Origin: Anaerolineae bacterium
GTDB lineage: Bacteria; Chloroflexota; Anaerolineae; Aggregatilineales; Aggregatilineaceae
Length of the DNA: 64,000 nt
Direction: 5' to 3'
NCBI GenBank assembly: GCA_016930015.1
Contig: JAFGHR010000124.1
Location: forward strand, 32,411-96,410
Shown here piece by piece: positions 8,343-18,005 of this stretch. Position numbers and translations under genes: made by a program. The notes beneath the pieces are model-generated. The model had not been told where the DNA came from, did not search any database, and worked only from the letters and a program-made list of their open reading frames with translations. Numbering within the stretch: position 1 is the first letter of the stretch; the number at the start of each line of letters is the position of its first letter.

Positions 8343-9701
8343 ATGCAAGCCACAACCCGACCGATGTCTCAAGACCTGCTGGTCGCCATCGAACACGCCC
8401 AGCGCGAAGCCGGACGCAGGCATGGTAACTATGTAGATGTAGAACACCTGCTGCTGGGACTGCTGCGGCACCGCAGCGGCGTCGCACAAGACATTTTTCG
8501 CCAGCATGATGTGAACACACAGGCCATGTACGATTCCATCGCTGACGCCGTTGGCATGGAACGCCCGGAACCGGCGCCGGTCAAAGGCTTCAGCCGGTGG
8601 GCCAAAGCCGCGTTTGATCGCGCCGCACAAGAAGCGGATACACTCAGCCAACGCACGCTGAACTCCGGGCACCTGCTGCTGGCGTTGATGGCCGAAAACG
8701 ACGGCGCTGTGCGGGACGTGATCGACAGCTCCGGCCTGACACCCGATCACGTGCGCACTTACCTGCGCGAACACGTCGATCACACGCCGGGCGTAGCCAC
8801 ATCGAATGTCATATCGATGCTGGCACAAAAACCGGCGGCGCCTCCCCAAACCCCAACCGGGCCGAAAACCAGGCCGGAAGTGGTGGTCGTGCCCTTCCGT
8901 CCCCGGCGAAAAACCCGCCGCACATCCAAACCCGGCGCACCGGCCACCGGCATCGACAACCGGCTGTGGATCGCTGCCGCGATCGGTCTGCTGATCGCGT
9001 ACATTCTGTTTGTGCTGCCGGGCGGCGCGGTGTTTACATTCGCCTTTGTGCTGATCGGGTGGGTGTTCTCGGTGACGCTGCACGAATTTTCGCACGCGCT
9101 GGTGGCCTACTGGGGCGGCGATTATACGGTCAAAGACAAAGGTTACCTGTCCTTTAACCCGCTGAAATACACACATCCCATGCTCAGCATCGGCCTGCCG
9201 CTGCTGTTCCTGGCGCTGGGCGGCATCGGCCTGCCCGGCGGCGCGGTGTACATCGAACGCCACCGCCTCAAAAACAAGTGGTGGGGCGCGGCGGTTTCGG
9301 CGGCAGGACCGGCGGCTAACCTGCTGCTGGTGCTGGTGCTGGCGGCCCCGTTTTACCTGGGCCTGGTGGACTTGCGCGAAGCCTGGGAACACCAGACGTT
9401 ATGGGGCGCGGTCGCGTTTTTGGCCATGCTCCAGGTGACGGCGGTGTTATTTAACCTGCTGCCGATCCCACCGCTGGACGGATTCGGCATTATCGAGCCG
9501 CTGCTGGACGAACGTACACGGTTTCAAGTGCGCCAGTTCGGCGCCTACGGGCTGTTGATCATTTTTATCATCCTGTGGACACCGCTGGGCAATGGCTTCT
9601 GGGATATGATCTTCGATATCTGCCGCAGCCTGGATATCCCCGGCTGGCTGATCGTGGCCGGTTGGGATAACTTTATGTTCTGGCGCGAATCACCCCAGTA
9701 A
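8343..9701 (+). CDS. ClpN double-repeat domain fused to an M50-family (site-2-type) membrane metalloprotease
   Basis: Two ClpN repeats (AIEHAQREAGRRHGNYVDVEHLLLGLL; AAQEADTLSQRTLNSGHLLLALM), then TM segments with HEFSH and NLLPIPPLDGFG. Confidence 0.85.
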   Translation: MQATTRPMSQDLLVAIEHAQREAGRRHGNYVDVEHLLLGLLRHRSGVAQDIFRQHDVNTQAMYDSIADAVGMERPEPAPVKGFSRWAKAAFDRAAQEADTLSQRTLNSGHLLLALMAENDGAVRDVIDSSGLTPDHVRTYLREHVDHTPGVATSNVISMLAQKPAAPPQTPTGPKTRPEVVVVPFRPRRKTRRTSKPGAPATGIDNRLWIAAAIGLLIAYILFVLPGGAVFTFAFVLIGWVFSVTLHEFSHALVAYWGGDYTVKDKGYLSFNPLKYTHPMLSIGLPLLFLALGGIGLPGGAVYIERHRLKNKWWGAAVSAAGPAANLLLVLVLAAPFYLGLVDLREAWEHQTLWGAVAFLAMLQVTAVLFNLLPIPPLDGFGIIEPLLDERTRFQVRQFGAYGLLIIFIILWTPLGNGFWDMIFDICRSLDIPGWLIVAGWDNFMFWRESPQ

Positions 9702-9726
9702 GGTCGTTAGATCAAAGGAAAAACAC

Positions 9727-10041
9727 ATGTCTCGATTCGTATCGATTGCCAAAACGTCCGAAATCCCGCCCGGCGAACGCGCGTTTTACGAAGTCGAGGG
9801 TATCTATATCGCCGTTTTTAACGTGGGCGGCACGTATTACGCTATCGAAGACGCATGCACACACGATGACGGCCCGCTGGCCGAAGGTGATCTGCACGGG
9901 TTCGAGCTCGAATGCCCGCGCCACGGGGCACGCTTCGATATCCGCACCGGGGACGCGCTCAGCATGCCCGCCGTGACACCTACCGGCGTTTTTCCCGTCA
10001 AGGTCGACGGTGACGATATCCTGATCGAACTGCCGGACTGA
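9727..10041 (+). CDS. Rieske [2Fe-2S] ferredoxin
   Basis: CTHDDGPL and CPRHGARFD ligands; 104 aa single domain. Confidence 0.92.
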   Translation: MSRFVSIAKTSEIPPGERAFYEVEGIYIAVFNVGGTYYAIEDACTHDDGPLAEGDLHGFELECPRHGARFDIRTGDALSMPAVTPTGVFPVKVDGDDILIELPD

Positions 10042-10053
10042 CCCTTATTATCG

Positions 10054-11718
10054 ATGTCTGCGTCCGGTCGCCGCAAGCGTTTTTGGCTGGTTCTGCTCGA
10101 ACTGAGTCTATTGATCCTGATCCTGCTGCTGGCCGCGTATGTGCGGGTGGCGAATCTGCGCAATAACCCCGGTTGGTACAGCGACGAAGGCACCCATCTC
10201 GACATCGCCCACCATATGCAGCACGGCGACACACAGTATTTCGCCATCACACAATCGATGCTGCTGTTTGGCAAACTGCCCGCGTACCCGTGGATCGTCT
10301 CGCGGCTGCTGCTGATCCTCGATCCGCATCCCGCCGACGATATCACCGTGCTCCGGCTGGTCAGCGCGGTTACCGGCGTGCTGGCGGTCGGCCTGCTGTA
10401 CGGATTCGTGCGCCGTGCCGCCCAACTTGATCCGCTGCTGGCGCTGCTGGCGGCGTTTTTCCTGGCGATCTATCCCAGCGCCGCCGCGTATAACCGCCTC
10501 GGATTCAGCTATAACATGCTGGCCCCGCTGGTGCTGATCGTGACCTGGGGCCTGTGGGAATATTTGAACGTCACACCGGGCGGCACGCCGATTACCGGCT
10601 CGATCACTGGCCCGATCACCGGGCGGTTGTGGCTGGCGCTGGTCGCGCTGGCGGCGGGCGTAGGAATGATCACCGACCTGCTGATGATCTATTGGCTGCC
10701 GCCGCTGGCCCTGGTGGTGCTGGCGCGGCGCTGGCGTGACCTGCTGTGGAGCCTGCCGCTGATCGCGGTGCCGCTGGTCCTGTACGCGGTTTGGATGTTG
10801 GGCACAGCGCCGGACGCGTTCGGCTTCGACCTGCGTTTTACGCTGGACCGGGCCGGGGTGATTTCGTTCTACACCCAGATCGCGGACCTGGTGCTGAATC
10901 CGCTGGACCTGATGCGGCTGGATTTCTGGTTCCTGGCGGCGGCGGTCGGCCTGTTTTTGCTGCGCCCGGAGCGGCTGCGCTGGCTGGTATTGGCGTGTTA
11001 CTGGCTGCCGATGTTCGCCTTGAACCGCACCGTAGACTTAAGCGCATTCGGGTTTTATTACCTGATCCCGTTTTTCCCGCTGGCGGCGCTGGGTATGGCG
11101 GCGCTGGTTTACCGGGGCACGCCTGCTGTGCTGGTAACCGTCTCCGGTGGGCTGCACGCGCTGTTTGACGGGTTCACAGCGTGGCCGCACACACCGGCCT
11201 GGGACTGGCTGCGCGACCGGCTGGTGGTGCTGGGCACGGGTGTATTTATCGTGCTGGTCATCGTCAGCCCGTTCATACATTACGTTTTCCAGGACATCCA
11301 CGACGCCCGGACCACGTTCGACACGCCGGTTGATAACGTGCTGCTCGACCCGTATGACGCCCGCCGCGCTGCCGATTTTGTGAATACCACCGCCGCGCCG
11401 GGAGACGTGATCATCGCGTCGCCGGGGCTGGGCTGGCTGCTGGATGGACAGGTCGCCGATTTTCAGATGGCGCTGGCGGCTGAAGGACGGGAAACCGAAC
11501 ACCTGCCCGCCGACCTCCCCGCCGGTCGTTTTGCTTTCGATCCACGCTACCGGGCCGCAAACCTGGCGGTGATCGATAACGTGTGGCAAAAATGGGCGGC
11601 CCGTGAAATGGACGATGTCGCGGCCATGATCGCCGACATCGAATCGAGCTGGACGCCCCTGTTCTGGGCAGGCGACATTATCGTGTATCGTAATCCCGCG
11701 CCGCTGGTGCGTGGGTAA
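10054..11718 (+). CDS. GT39-like GT-C glycosyltransferase membrane protein
   Basis: Multi-TM; N-terminal LLAAYVRVANLRNNPGWYSDEGTHLDIAHHM acidic motif typical of GT-C. Confidence 0.8.
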   Translation: MSASGRRKRFWLVLLELSLLILILLLAAYVRVANLRNNPGWYSDEGTHLDIAHHMQHGDTQYFAITQSMLLFGKLPAYPWIVSRLLLILDPHPADDITVLRLVSAVTGVLAVGLLYGFVRRAAQLDPLLALLAAFFLAIYPSAAAYNRLGFSYNMLAPLVLIVTWGLWEYLNVTPGGTPITGSITGPITGRLWLALVALAAGVGMITDLLMIYWLPPLALVVLARRWRDLLWSLPLIAVPLVLYAVWMLGTAPDAFGFDLRFTLDRAGVISFYTQIADLVLNPLDLMRLDFWFLAAAVGLFLLRPERLRWLVLACYWLPMFALNRTVDLSAFGFYYLIPFFPLAALGMAALVYRGTPAVLVTVSGGLHALFDGFTAWPHTPAWDWLRDRLVVLGTGVFIVLVIVSPFIHYVFQDIHDARTTFDTPVDNVLLDPYDARRAADFVNTTAAPGDVIIASPGLGWLLDGQVADFQMALAAEGRETEHLPADLPAGRFAFDPRYRAANLAVIDNVWQKWAAREMDDVAAMIADIESSWTPLFWAGDIIVYRNPAPLVRG

Positions 11719-11746
11719 CCGTCACTCACAGGAGGAGAGACACCCC

Positions 11747-12466
11747 ATGATCGTATTTCGTTATGACGACGCACTGATCGAAAAATACCCGGACATCATC
11801 GGGGGCGTGGCGCTGGCGCGCGGCCTGTCCAACGGCCCCACCCCGCCCGGACTCGCCGATGCTTTTCTCGCCGAACAGCAGTCCACGCTGGCCCGCATTG
11901 GGGATACGCCGCTGTCACAGCTTCCGAGTATAACCGCGTGGCGGCGGGCGTTTACGGCGTTCGGAGTCAGGCCCACGCAGTACCGCAGCGCGGTTGAAGC
12001 CCTGCTGCGCCGCCTGACGAAAAAAGGCGATATCCCCAACCTGAACACACTGGTCGATATCGGAAACCTGGTCAGCATCCGTTACGCAGTGCCGGTCGCC
12101 GTGTTTGACCTGCGCACGACAACCGGCGCGGTCACGGTCGGGCTGGCCGACGGCGGCGAACGATTCACGCCGCTGGGCGTGGACGAGGTCGAGCACCCCG
12201 AACCCGGCGAAGTGATTTTTGTGGACGAGGACCGGCTGGTCAGCGCGCGGCGGTGGTGCTGCCGTCAGAGCGCGCAAAGCGCCGCGAACGAGTCCACCAC
12301 TGACGTTTTGATCACGATTGAGGGGCTGCACGACACCGCCGCGCAAGATGTCCAGGCCGCTATGCACGATCTGCTGGACCTGCTCGCGCAGTACGGCGGC
12401 GGCACGATTCAGCAAACCGCGCTGCTATCCCGGTCGAATCCCGCGTTTGTGGTGGATGGGAGCTAA
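11747..12466 (+). CDS. B3/4 domain protein (PheRS-beta-like tRNA-binding domain)
   Basis: AWRRAFTAFGVRPTQYRSAVEALLRRLTKKGDIPNLNTLVDIGNLVSIRYAVPVAVFDL; ATG 11747 preceded by GGAGGAGAG. Confidence 0.8.
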   Translation: MIVFRYDDALIEKYPDIIGGVALARGLSNGPTPPGLADAFLAEQQSTLARIGDTPLSQLPSITAWRRAFTAFGVRPTQYRSAVEALLRRLTKKGDIPNLNTLVDIGNLVSIRYAVPVAVFDLRTTTGAVTVGLADGGERFTPLGVDEVEHPEPGEVIFVDEDRLVSARRWCCRQSAQSAANESTTDVLITIEGLHDTAAQDVQAAMHDLLDLLAQYGGGTIQQTALLSRSNPAFVVDGS

Positions 12467-12515
12467 CACGGGCGGATCACTGGATAACGCTGCTCAAGAA
12501 AGAGAGAATAGGCGC

Positions 12516-12881
12516 GTGGTCATCAACCAGGGTGACATATACTGGGTACCGCTGGAAGATGCGAGTGGGTCGGAATCCGGCATCACCCATCCTCATGTCG
12601 TCGTTCAAGATAATGTCTTCAACCACAGCCGTATCCATACGGTAGTTGTTTGTGCATTGACATCGAATATACGGCGGGCAGCCTTACCTGGGAACGTATT
12701 ACTCGACGCAGGTGAAGGTAATCTACCCAGGCAAAGTGTTGTGGAAGTGTCGAAAGTATCTACAGTCGATAAAACACAGTTAGGGGAATACATCGGGTCA
12801 CTCACCGAGCAGCGTATAAATCAGATATTGGCCGGTATGCGGTTTTTGCAGTTATCCTTTTTTGCAGACGATCAGATTTGA
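12516..12881 (+). CDS. PemK/MazF-like toxin endoribonuclease
   Basis: GTG start VVINQGDIYWVPLEDASGSESGITHPHVVVQDNVFNHSRIHTVVVCALTSNIRRAALPGNVLL...QSVVEVSKVSTVDK. Confidence 0.85.
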   Translation: MVINQGDIYWVPLEDASGSESGITHPHVVVQDNVFNHSRIHTVVVCALTSNIRRAALPGNVLLDAGEGNLPRQSVVEVSKVSTVDKTQLGEYIGSLTEQRINQILAGMRFLQLSFFADDQI

Positions 12882-12899
12882 TCTGGCATATCTCAGGTT

Positions 12900-13808
12900 T
12901 TATGTCGCCACTTCAGCGTACAGCGCGCTGAGCGCCGCTTCGTTTAGAAAACCATCGGCGGCACCGGCCACACCGATCTTGTACGAGGCAAACACGATCG
13001 CTTTTTTGATCGCCAGGTAGGGGCTGCCGGACGCGTGATATACGTGCACAAAACACGAGAACAGCGCGTCCCCGGCGCCGATGGTGTTGACGACCGGGCG
13101 CGTGTGGACCGCCGGAATCCGTTCGACAAAATGATCATCGCGCACGCCGAGCAGCGCACCATGTGCGCCCAGCCCGATCACGACGACCGGCGCGTTGTAG
13201 CGGTCCCATACGCGCCGCAGCCAGTCTTCCGGCGAACACGGCAGGTGCTCGTCACTCATGAACAGGATGTCCGCCGCCGCCAAAAAATCGCGGTCGTAGT
13301 CGGAATCCAGGTCAGCGATCGCGTGTACGTCAGTGGCGACCGGCACACCGCGCGCCCGCATCCGGTCCAGAAATGGGCGCGAGAAATTGATGTTACATAA
13401 GACAGCCAGCGAGCAGTTCTCAGCGGCACGTTCAAATACGTCAGCCGGATAGGGCGTTTCCTGGATCGCCTTCAAATCCACGTTGATCGCGCGCCGCCCA
13501 CCGGGATCATACAGGATCACCGACTGCGGCGTCTGGTCGAGTTCATGTAACACGGTGTCGCCGGGAATCCGGTCGGCGGCAAGCTGTGCGACTACGCCGT
13601 TTGCCGCCAGGTCATGGCCGATCAATGAACAGAACGCGACTTCATCGCCCAGCGTGACCAGCGCTTTCGCCACGTTGTACCCTACCCCGGATACCGTGCT
13701 GTTCACGCCAAAAAACGGGTAGCGCACCGGCTGGTAGGGGATCGGGAAGCCGTCCACTTTAACTGTCGTTTCAATGTTGATCAGGCCCGACACGACGATG
13801 TTACTCAT
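12900..13808 (-). CDS. PfkB-family carbohydrate kinase
   Basis: Ribokinase fold; C-terminal NTIGAGDALFSCFVHVY motif. Confidence 0.88.
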   Translation of the reverse strand: MSNIVVSGLINIETTVKVDGFPIPYQPVRYPFFGVNSTVSGVGYNVAKALVTLGDEVAFCSLIGHDLAANGVVAQLAADRIPGDTVLHELDQTPQSVILYDPGGRRAINVDLKAIQETPYPADVFERAAENCSLAVLCNINFSRPFLDRMRARGVPVATDVHAIADLDSDYDRDFLAAADILFMSDEHLPCSPEDWLRRVWDRYNAPVVVIGLGAHGALLGVRDDHFVERIPAVHTRPVVNTIGAGDALFSCFVHVYHASGSPYLAIKKAIVFASYKIGVAGAADGFLNEAALSALYAEVAT

Positions 13809-13915
13809 TGTTCCCTCCGACCCCGGCAGACCCCGTACAAAAAACGCCGGGCGGATTGGCCCAGCGGTCTACTATGAGATGATGCAGTTGGAAAACAAAC
13901 CGGCAGCGGCAGCGC

Positions 13916-14797
13916 TCAGATGGTCAGCAGCACCGTCCGCACGCTGAGTAAAACAATCAAACACCCAACAATGATCATTAAGGCACGTGGCGGCAGGTAT
14001 TTACACACATAAGCCGCCATCGGCGCCGCCAATACGCCGCCCAAAATCAGTCCGGTGATCACCTTGCCATAATCGAACAGGTTGAATGCCAGCACGAATG
14101 TCAGCGTTTCGGACAGCGTGACGAAGAATTCTGTGAGATTCACCGAGCCAATGGTGTAACGCGGGTGGTTACCCCTGGCGATCAGGGTGCTGGTGACGAT
14201 CGGCCCCCAGCCGCCGCCGCCGATCGCGTCGAAGAACCCGCCGATGATGCCGAGTGGGAACAGGTGAGATACGACCTGCTGCGCGGTAGGGGACTGCCGG
14301 AACGCTTTCCATAAAATGCGGATCCCCATCAGCGCCAGGTACACGGCCACCAGCGGCTTGATCTTGTCGCCTGGCAGTTGGCTGAGCACATAGGCACCCA
14401 ACACCCCGCCCAGCATACCCGGAATCAGCAGGCGCCTGAACAGGGACTTGTCCACGTTCCCCAGCCGCAGATGCGACAGGCCGGATACCAATGTCGTGAA
14501 CACTTGCGCCGTGTGAACGCTGGCGCTGGCAACGGCTGGCGATACACCGGAGCTCAGCAAGAACGTCGTCGAGCTTACGCCATAGGCCATCCCCAACGAG
14601 CCATCGATGATCTGGGCCAGGAACCCGACGATCACAAACGTGAGTACGCTGTCTTTAAACCGATCGGCTGGCAGCGCGAAACTGAGAACGACCGATACGG
14701 CTGCCGTCAGGCCGATCACGCCCACCAGCAGCCAGCGCACGTGCAGCAGACGCCACCGCCCAAGTGATGTACGCAGTCTTGCTTCCAATGTGGTCAA
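13916..14797 (-). CDS. TauE/SafE (TSUP) family permease
   Basis: Multi-TM TSUP protein (GFLAQIIDGSLGMAYGVSSTTFLLSSGVSPAVASASVHTAQVFTTLVSG); TTG start at 14797 proposed from upstream GGAGGAG; longer ATG 14914 start also open. Confidence 0.85.
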   Translation of the reverse strand: MTTLEARLRTSLGRWRLLHVRWLLVGVIGLTAAVSVVLSFALPADRFKDSVLTFVIVGFLAQIIDGSLGMAYGVSSTTFLLSSGVSPAVASASVHTAQVFTTLVSGLSHLRLGNVDKSLFRRLLIPGMLGGVLGAYVLSQLPGDKIKPLVAVYLALMGIRILWKAFRQSPTAQQVVSHLFPLGIIGGFFDAIGGGGWGPIVTSTLIARGNHPRYTIGSVNLTEFFVTLSETLTFVLAFNLFDYGKVITGLILGGVLAAPMAAYVCKYLPPRALMIIVGCLIVLLSVRTVLLTI

Positions 14798-14810
14798 ATC
14801 GGTCTCCTCC

Positions 14811-14890
14811 GAAAAAAAGGTGGCCTGGTGAAGCACACTGCAACCTGACAGATGGCGCACCTCACGCCCCGATGGTATATAGTTACTATA
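14811..14890 (-). promoter_or_regulatory. attenuator-like leader and palindromic operator upstream of the TSUP permease
   Basis: Minus strand: AGGTGcGCC...GGCCACCTTTTTTT immediately before GGAGGAG-N5-TTG; upstream perfect palindrome TATAGTAACTATA (14878-14890). Confidence 0.5.
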
Positions 14891-15130
14891 CTCCGCATTC
14901 GCGCTTACCACCATAGTCCACCCCCCTGTAAGGTGATAAAAAATAATTAAAAAGGTGTATTGTTTTGATACAACTGCCGTCGAGTCACCAGCCAGCCGTG
15001 TTTGCCGCCAAACGCTGCACCCCACGCGGCGAACTGGCAGACTCAGGTTGTGTCCCCACGAAAACGGGCCGGAGTAGATTGTCGTGCAGGAGAAACTTGT
15101 GGCAAAATAATACTTAGAATAATCATCCGA

Positions 15131-16084
15131 ATGATCCAGACTAACAAAAAAGGAAAAAATGCCGTGTTTGGACGTGATCGATTAAATCAAACCGAACAAT
15201 ACCTTGCATACCTTATTGGTTTTGGAATCGCACTGTCGATCCTGGCAGTGCTGCTGGCCAGCCTGGGCATTGTTGACAATACAGATTACACCATTAGCTT
15301 GCTGCTCGTTGGGCTGGCAATCGTCATTTTGGGGGTTGGGGCCTGGCTGATCTTACAGCGCCCGTGGGAAAAAGCCGACGATATCAGCAAACCCGCCGAT
15401 GCCGTCCCCCAACCGCCTGCCGCCGCCCCGAAAGCGGAAAAAGCCGCCGCGCCCATTGTGAAAGCCGCTGCCGAGGCTGCTCCTGTCGCTGCTGAAGTCC
15501 CCGCCGCTGCACCTGTTGTGAAAGCCGCTGTCGAAGCTGTTCCCGCCGCTGCTGAAGTCCCCGCCGCTGCACCTGTTGTGAAAGCCGCTGCCGCTCAAGA
15601 TGACCTGACGCTGATCGAAGGCATCGGGCCCAAAACCGCCGCCGCGCTGAATGCAGCGGGAATCACCTCTTATGCCCAGATCGCGGAACTGACTCCCGAA
15701 GCCCTGGTAGAAACCGCCCAGGCGCAGGGTGCACGCGTCAGCAAAGCCGATACCTGGCCGGAACAAGCCCGGCTGGCGATGGGCGGCGAAGTGTCCGCAC
15801 TGGTTGACAAAAAAGCCCGCATCAAAGGCGGCGAACAGCATGACGACTTGACTCAAATCGAAGGCATTGGGCCCAAAACACAGAGTGTGCTGCATGCAGC
15901 CGGTATCCATACGTTTCAGGCTCTGGCCGACGCCACACCGGAATCCCTGCGCGAAACATTAACTGCCGCCGGGCTCAAGTCCATGGCGCCGGATACGTGG
16001 CCGGAACAAGCCGGGTATATCGTGCGCGGTGATCTGGCCGGGCTGCAAACACTTCAAGACAGTATGAAAGGTGGGCGCCGCTAA
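15131..16084 (+). CDS. membrane-anchored protein with Ala/Pro/Lys repeat linker and two helix-hairpin-helix domains
   Basis: Two N-terminal TM segments; two copies of DDLTxIEGIGPKTxxxLxAAGIxxxxxLAxxTPExLxET...DTWPEQA. Confidence 0.75.
   Translation: MIQTNKKGKNAVFGRDRLNQTEQYLAYLIGFGIALSILAVLLASLGIVDNTDYTISLLLVGLAIVILGVGAWLILQRPWEKADDISKPADAVPQPPAAAPKAEKAAAPIVKAAAEAAPVAAEVPAAAPVVKAAVEAVPAAAEVPAAAPVVKAAAAQDDLTLIEGIGPKTAAALNAAGITSYAQIAELTPEALVETAQAQGARVSKADTWPEQARLAMGGEVSALVDKKARIKGGEQHDDLTQIEGIGPKTQSVLHAAGIHTFQALADATPESLRETLTAAGLKSMAPDTWPEQAGYIVRGDLAGLQTLQDSMKGGRR
15421..15600 (+). repeat. three 60-bp in-frame tandem repeats in linker of HhH protein
   Basis: 15481-15540 and 15541-15600 nearly identical (GCTGCTGAAGTCCCCGCCGCTGCACCTGTTGTGAAAGCCGCTG exact); 15421-15480 a degenerate unit. 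Confidence 0.85.
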
Positions 16085-16179
16085 CCCCGGCGCTTGAAGA
16101 ACCAGCGGCGCAAGAAAACAAGCGGCGCATAGGTGTGCGCCGCTTGTGCCCGTTCGGGCAGTCACAGAAAACAATCAGG

Positions 16180-17832
16180 TTAATATTCACACTCGTAGAT
16201 AACGCGGCCTTCGATTTCGTCCACGTATGTACAGTGATCGGCTACAAACTGGTACACCGGTTCCAGGTTGGCTATATCACGTCGCCCACCGGCATTCCAC
16301 CACTGCTGGCGGCGCACCGGGTCGAGCGGCGGAACACGGTTGCCGTCCACCATACCACCATCGACGATCAGCTCAGGCTGGTTCGTTTCAAGATCGTTGA
16401 CCGTTTCCCAGACATAGTCTTCAGCCGTGTAGTCCGGCACAATGAGCGGGTAGCCATAGTGATACTGGGTCGGGCTGAGGCGTTCCGACTGGAAATTAAT
16501 CGAGCTGGTTGCTCCCCAGACCAGCACCTTGTCTTCCGGGTTGGTATGGTCGGTCACATACACGGACAGGCTCTCATTACGCAGCGGGCCGCGCACATTC
16601 CAGTCTACCAACCACAGGCGCACCAGCGCACCGGCTACCGCGCCACCTGCCAGCGCGTAGATCAAGTACATGTACATCAGCCGAGTAGCGATCCGCGTTC
16701 GGAAACGCGACTGCCGCTGCACCGGAGGCACCACCGAGACCGCCAGCGATATCAACAGCACCATCGCTGGCAAGATGGTCACGTAATAATGGCCGTGACC
16801 GCGTGTGGTTGAGTTCGCCAGGATCAGGTCGGCCACAAACGTGAGCGCCGTCCAGATCATCAACGTCGCGTTGGCCGCCGCCTCGTCATCAGAATAGGGC
16901 CGGGCAGCCACACGGCGCGCGGCGATAACCGCACCGGCCATCAGGAACGGCGTAACCGGCCCGATAACAATCGGGGCCACACTGCCTGACAGCGCTTGAT
17001 AGGTTGACCAGACCGACACATTGTTCTGGACCAACCCCCGGCTCACCCACTTGTGAAACGCTACCGGCGAGATGAAGGTCGCGTTAATCGCATCCAGCAA
17101 CACGCCTTCTTTGAGCAGGTACAGCGAGACTGCACCGAGTGCCGACAAGCCGCCGCAGGCGATAATGCCCAGCCACCGCCAGCGGAGCCGTTGGTACACC
17201 ACAGAATGACGGCTAACTATTATGGCGGGGATGAACATCAGCGCCACGCCGACCGTCGTCTGTTTGATGAGAAACGCCAGCCCTACCGACAACCCCAGCA
17301 TAAACGCCCAAACGCCGCGCTGCTGGCGCAAAAACAGGTAACCGGCAAAGAAGGCCATCACTTGGGGCAGCAGTGCATACACTTCGGTGAAGTTGGTGTC
17401 GGGTACCAACGCTGGATGGCGTGTCAGAAATACGAACGAGAGCGTACCGACCCACGCGATAAACCGCCGCTTATATACCTGGCTCAGCAGCGAGAAGAGC
17501 AACAGGCCGGTCAGAAACACGGTTATGGTTTCGATAAACCATAGCGCCCAACGATTGGTCCCAAACACGGCGAAGGCAAACGCGTTGATATAGTAGACAC
17601 CCGGCGGTTTGTTATCCCAGGCATCACGGTACGGTACGCCGCCATCGCGAATGACTTGACCAACGTAGGCAAAGATTCCGCTGTCCCGGCCCTGGTCGAT
17701 CACAGACGGGGCCAGTTGCAGCGAGGTCAGCACTACAAGGATCAACAAGATCAACCCAACGTCAAGTTGCGTTAGCCAGGTTAGCGCAGTGCGAGTCTGT
17801 TTGATTCGCAGGTTATTCGCCTGGTGAATCAT
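16180..17832 (-). CDS. GT39-like GT-C membrane glycosyltransferase
   Basis: Multi-TM; DQGRDSGIFAYVGQVIRDGGVPYRDAWDNKPPGVYYINAFAFAVFG. Confidence 0.85.
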   Translation of the reverse strand: MIHQANNLRIKQTRTALTWLTQLDVGLILLILVVLTSLQLAPSVIDQGRDSGIFAYVGQVIRDGGVPYRDAWDNKPPGVYYINAFAFAVFGTNRWALWFIETITVFLTGLLLFSLLSQVYKRRFIAWVGTLSFVFLTRHPALVPDTNFTEVYALLPQVMAFFAGYLFLRQQRGVWAFMLGLSVGLAFLIKQTTVGVALMFIPAIIVSRHSVVYQRLRWRWLGIIACGGLSALGAVSLYLLKEGVLLDAINATFISPVAFHKWVSRGLVQNNVSVWSTYQALSGSVAPIVIGPVTPFLMAGAVIAARRVAARPYSDDEAAANATLMIWTALTFVADLILANSTTRGHGHYYVTILPAMVLLISLAVSVVPPVQRQSRFRTRIATRLMYMYLIYALAGGAVAGALVRLWLVDWNVRGPLRNESLSVYVTDHTNPEDKVLVWGATSSINFQSERLSPTQYHYGYPLIVPDYTAEDYVWETVNDLETNQPELIVDGGMVDGNRVPPLDPVRRQQWWNAGGRRDIANLEPVYQFVADHCTYVDEIEGRVIYECEY

Positions 17833-18005
17833 AAATTCGCATCGCTCCTTAACTTAACCCTACCGTTGTCCTCATCTTGTATTTTACACTACAAAACGGC
17901 CAAATGTGACATTACGGGAGGACTATATCCAATAGCATACAACATGCGGCGCGAGTTTGCACCCACGCCGCACGAATGAAGCCGCATTGTAACATCACTG
18001 TTCTG

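Noticed and set aside
8223-9392. 389-aa minus-strand ORF opposite the ClpN-M50 gene
   Set aside because: Antisense shadow; His/Gln/Arg-rich low-complexity translation
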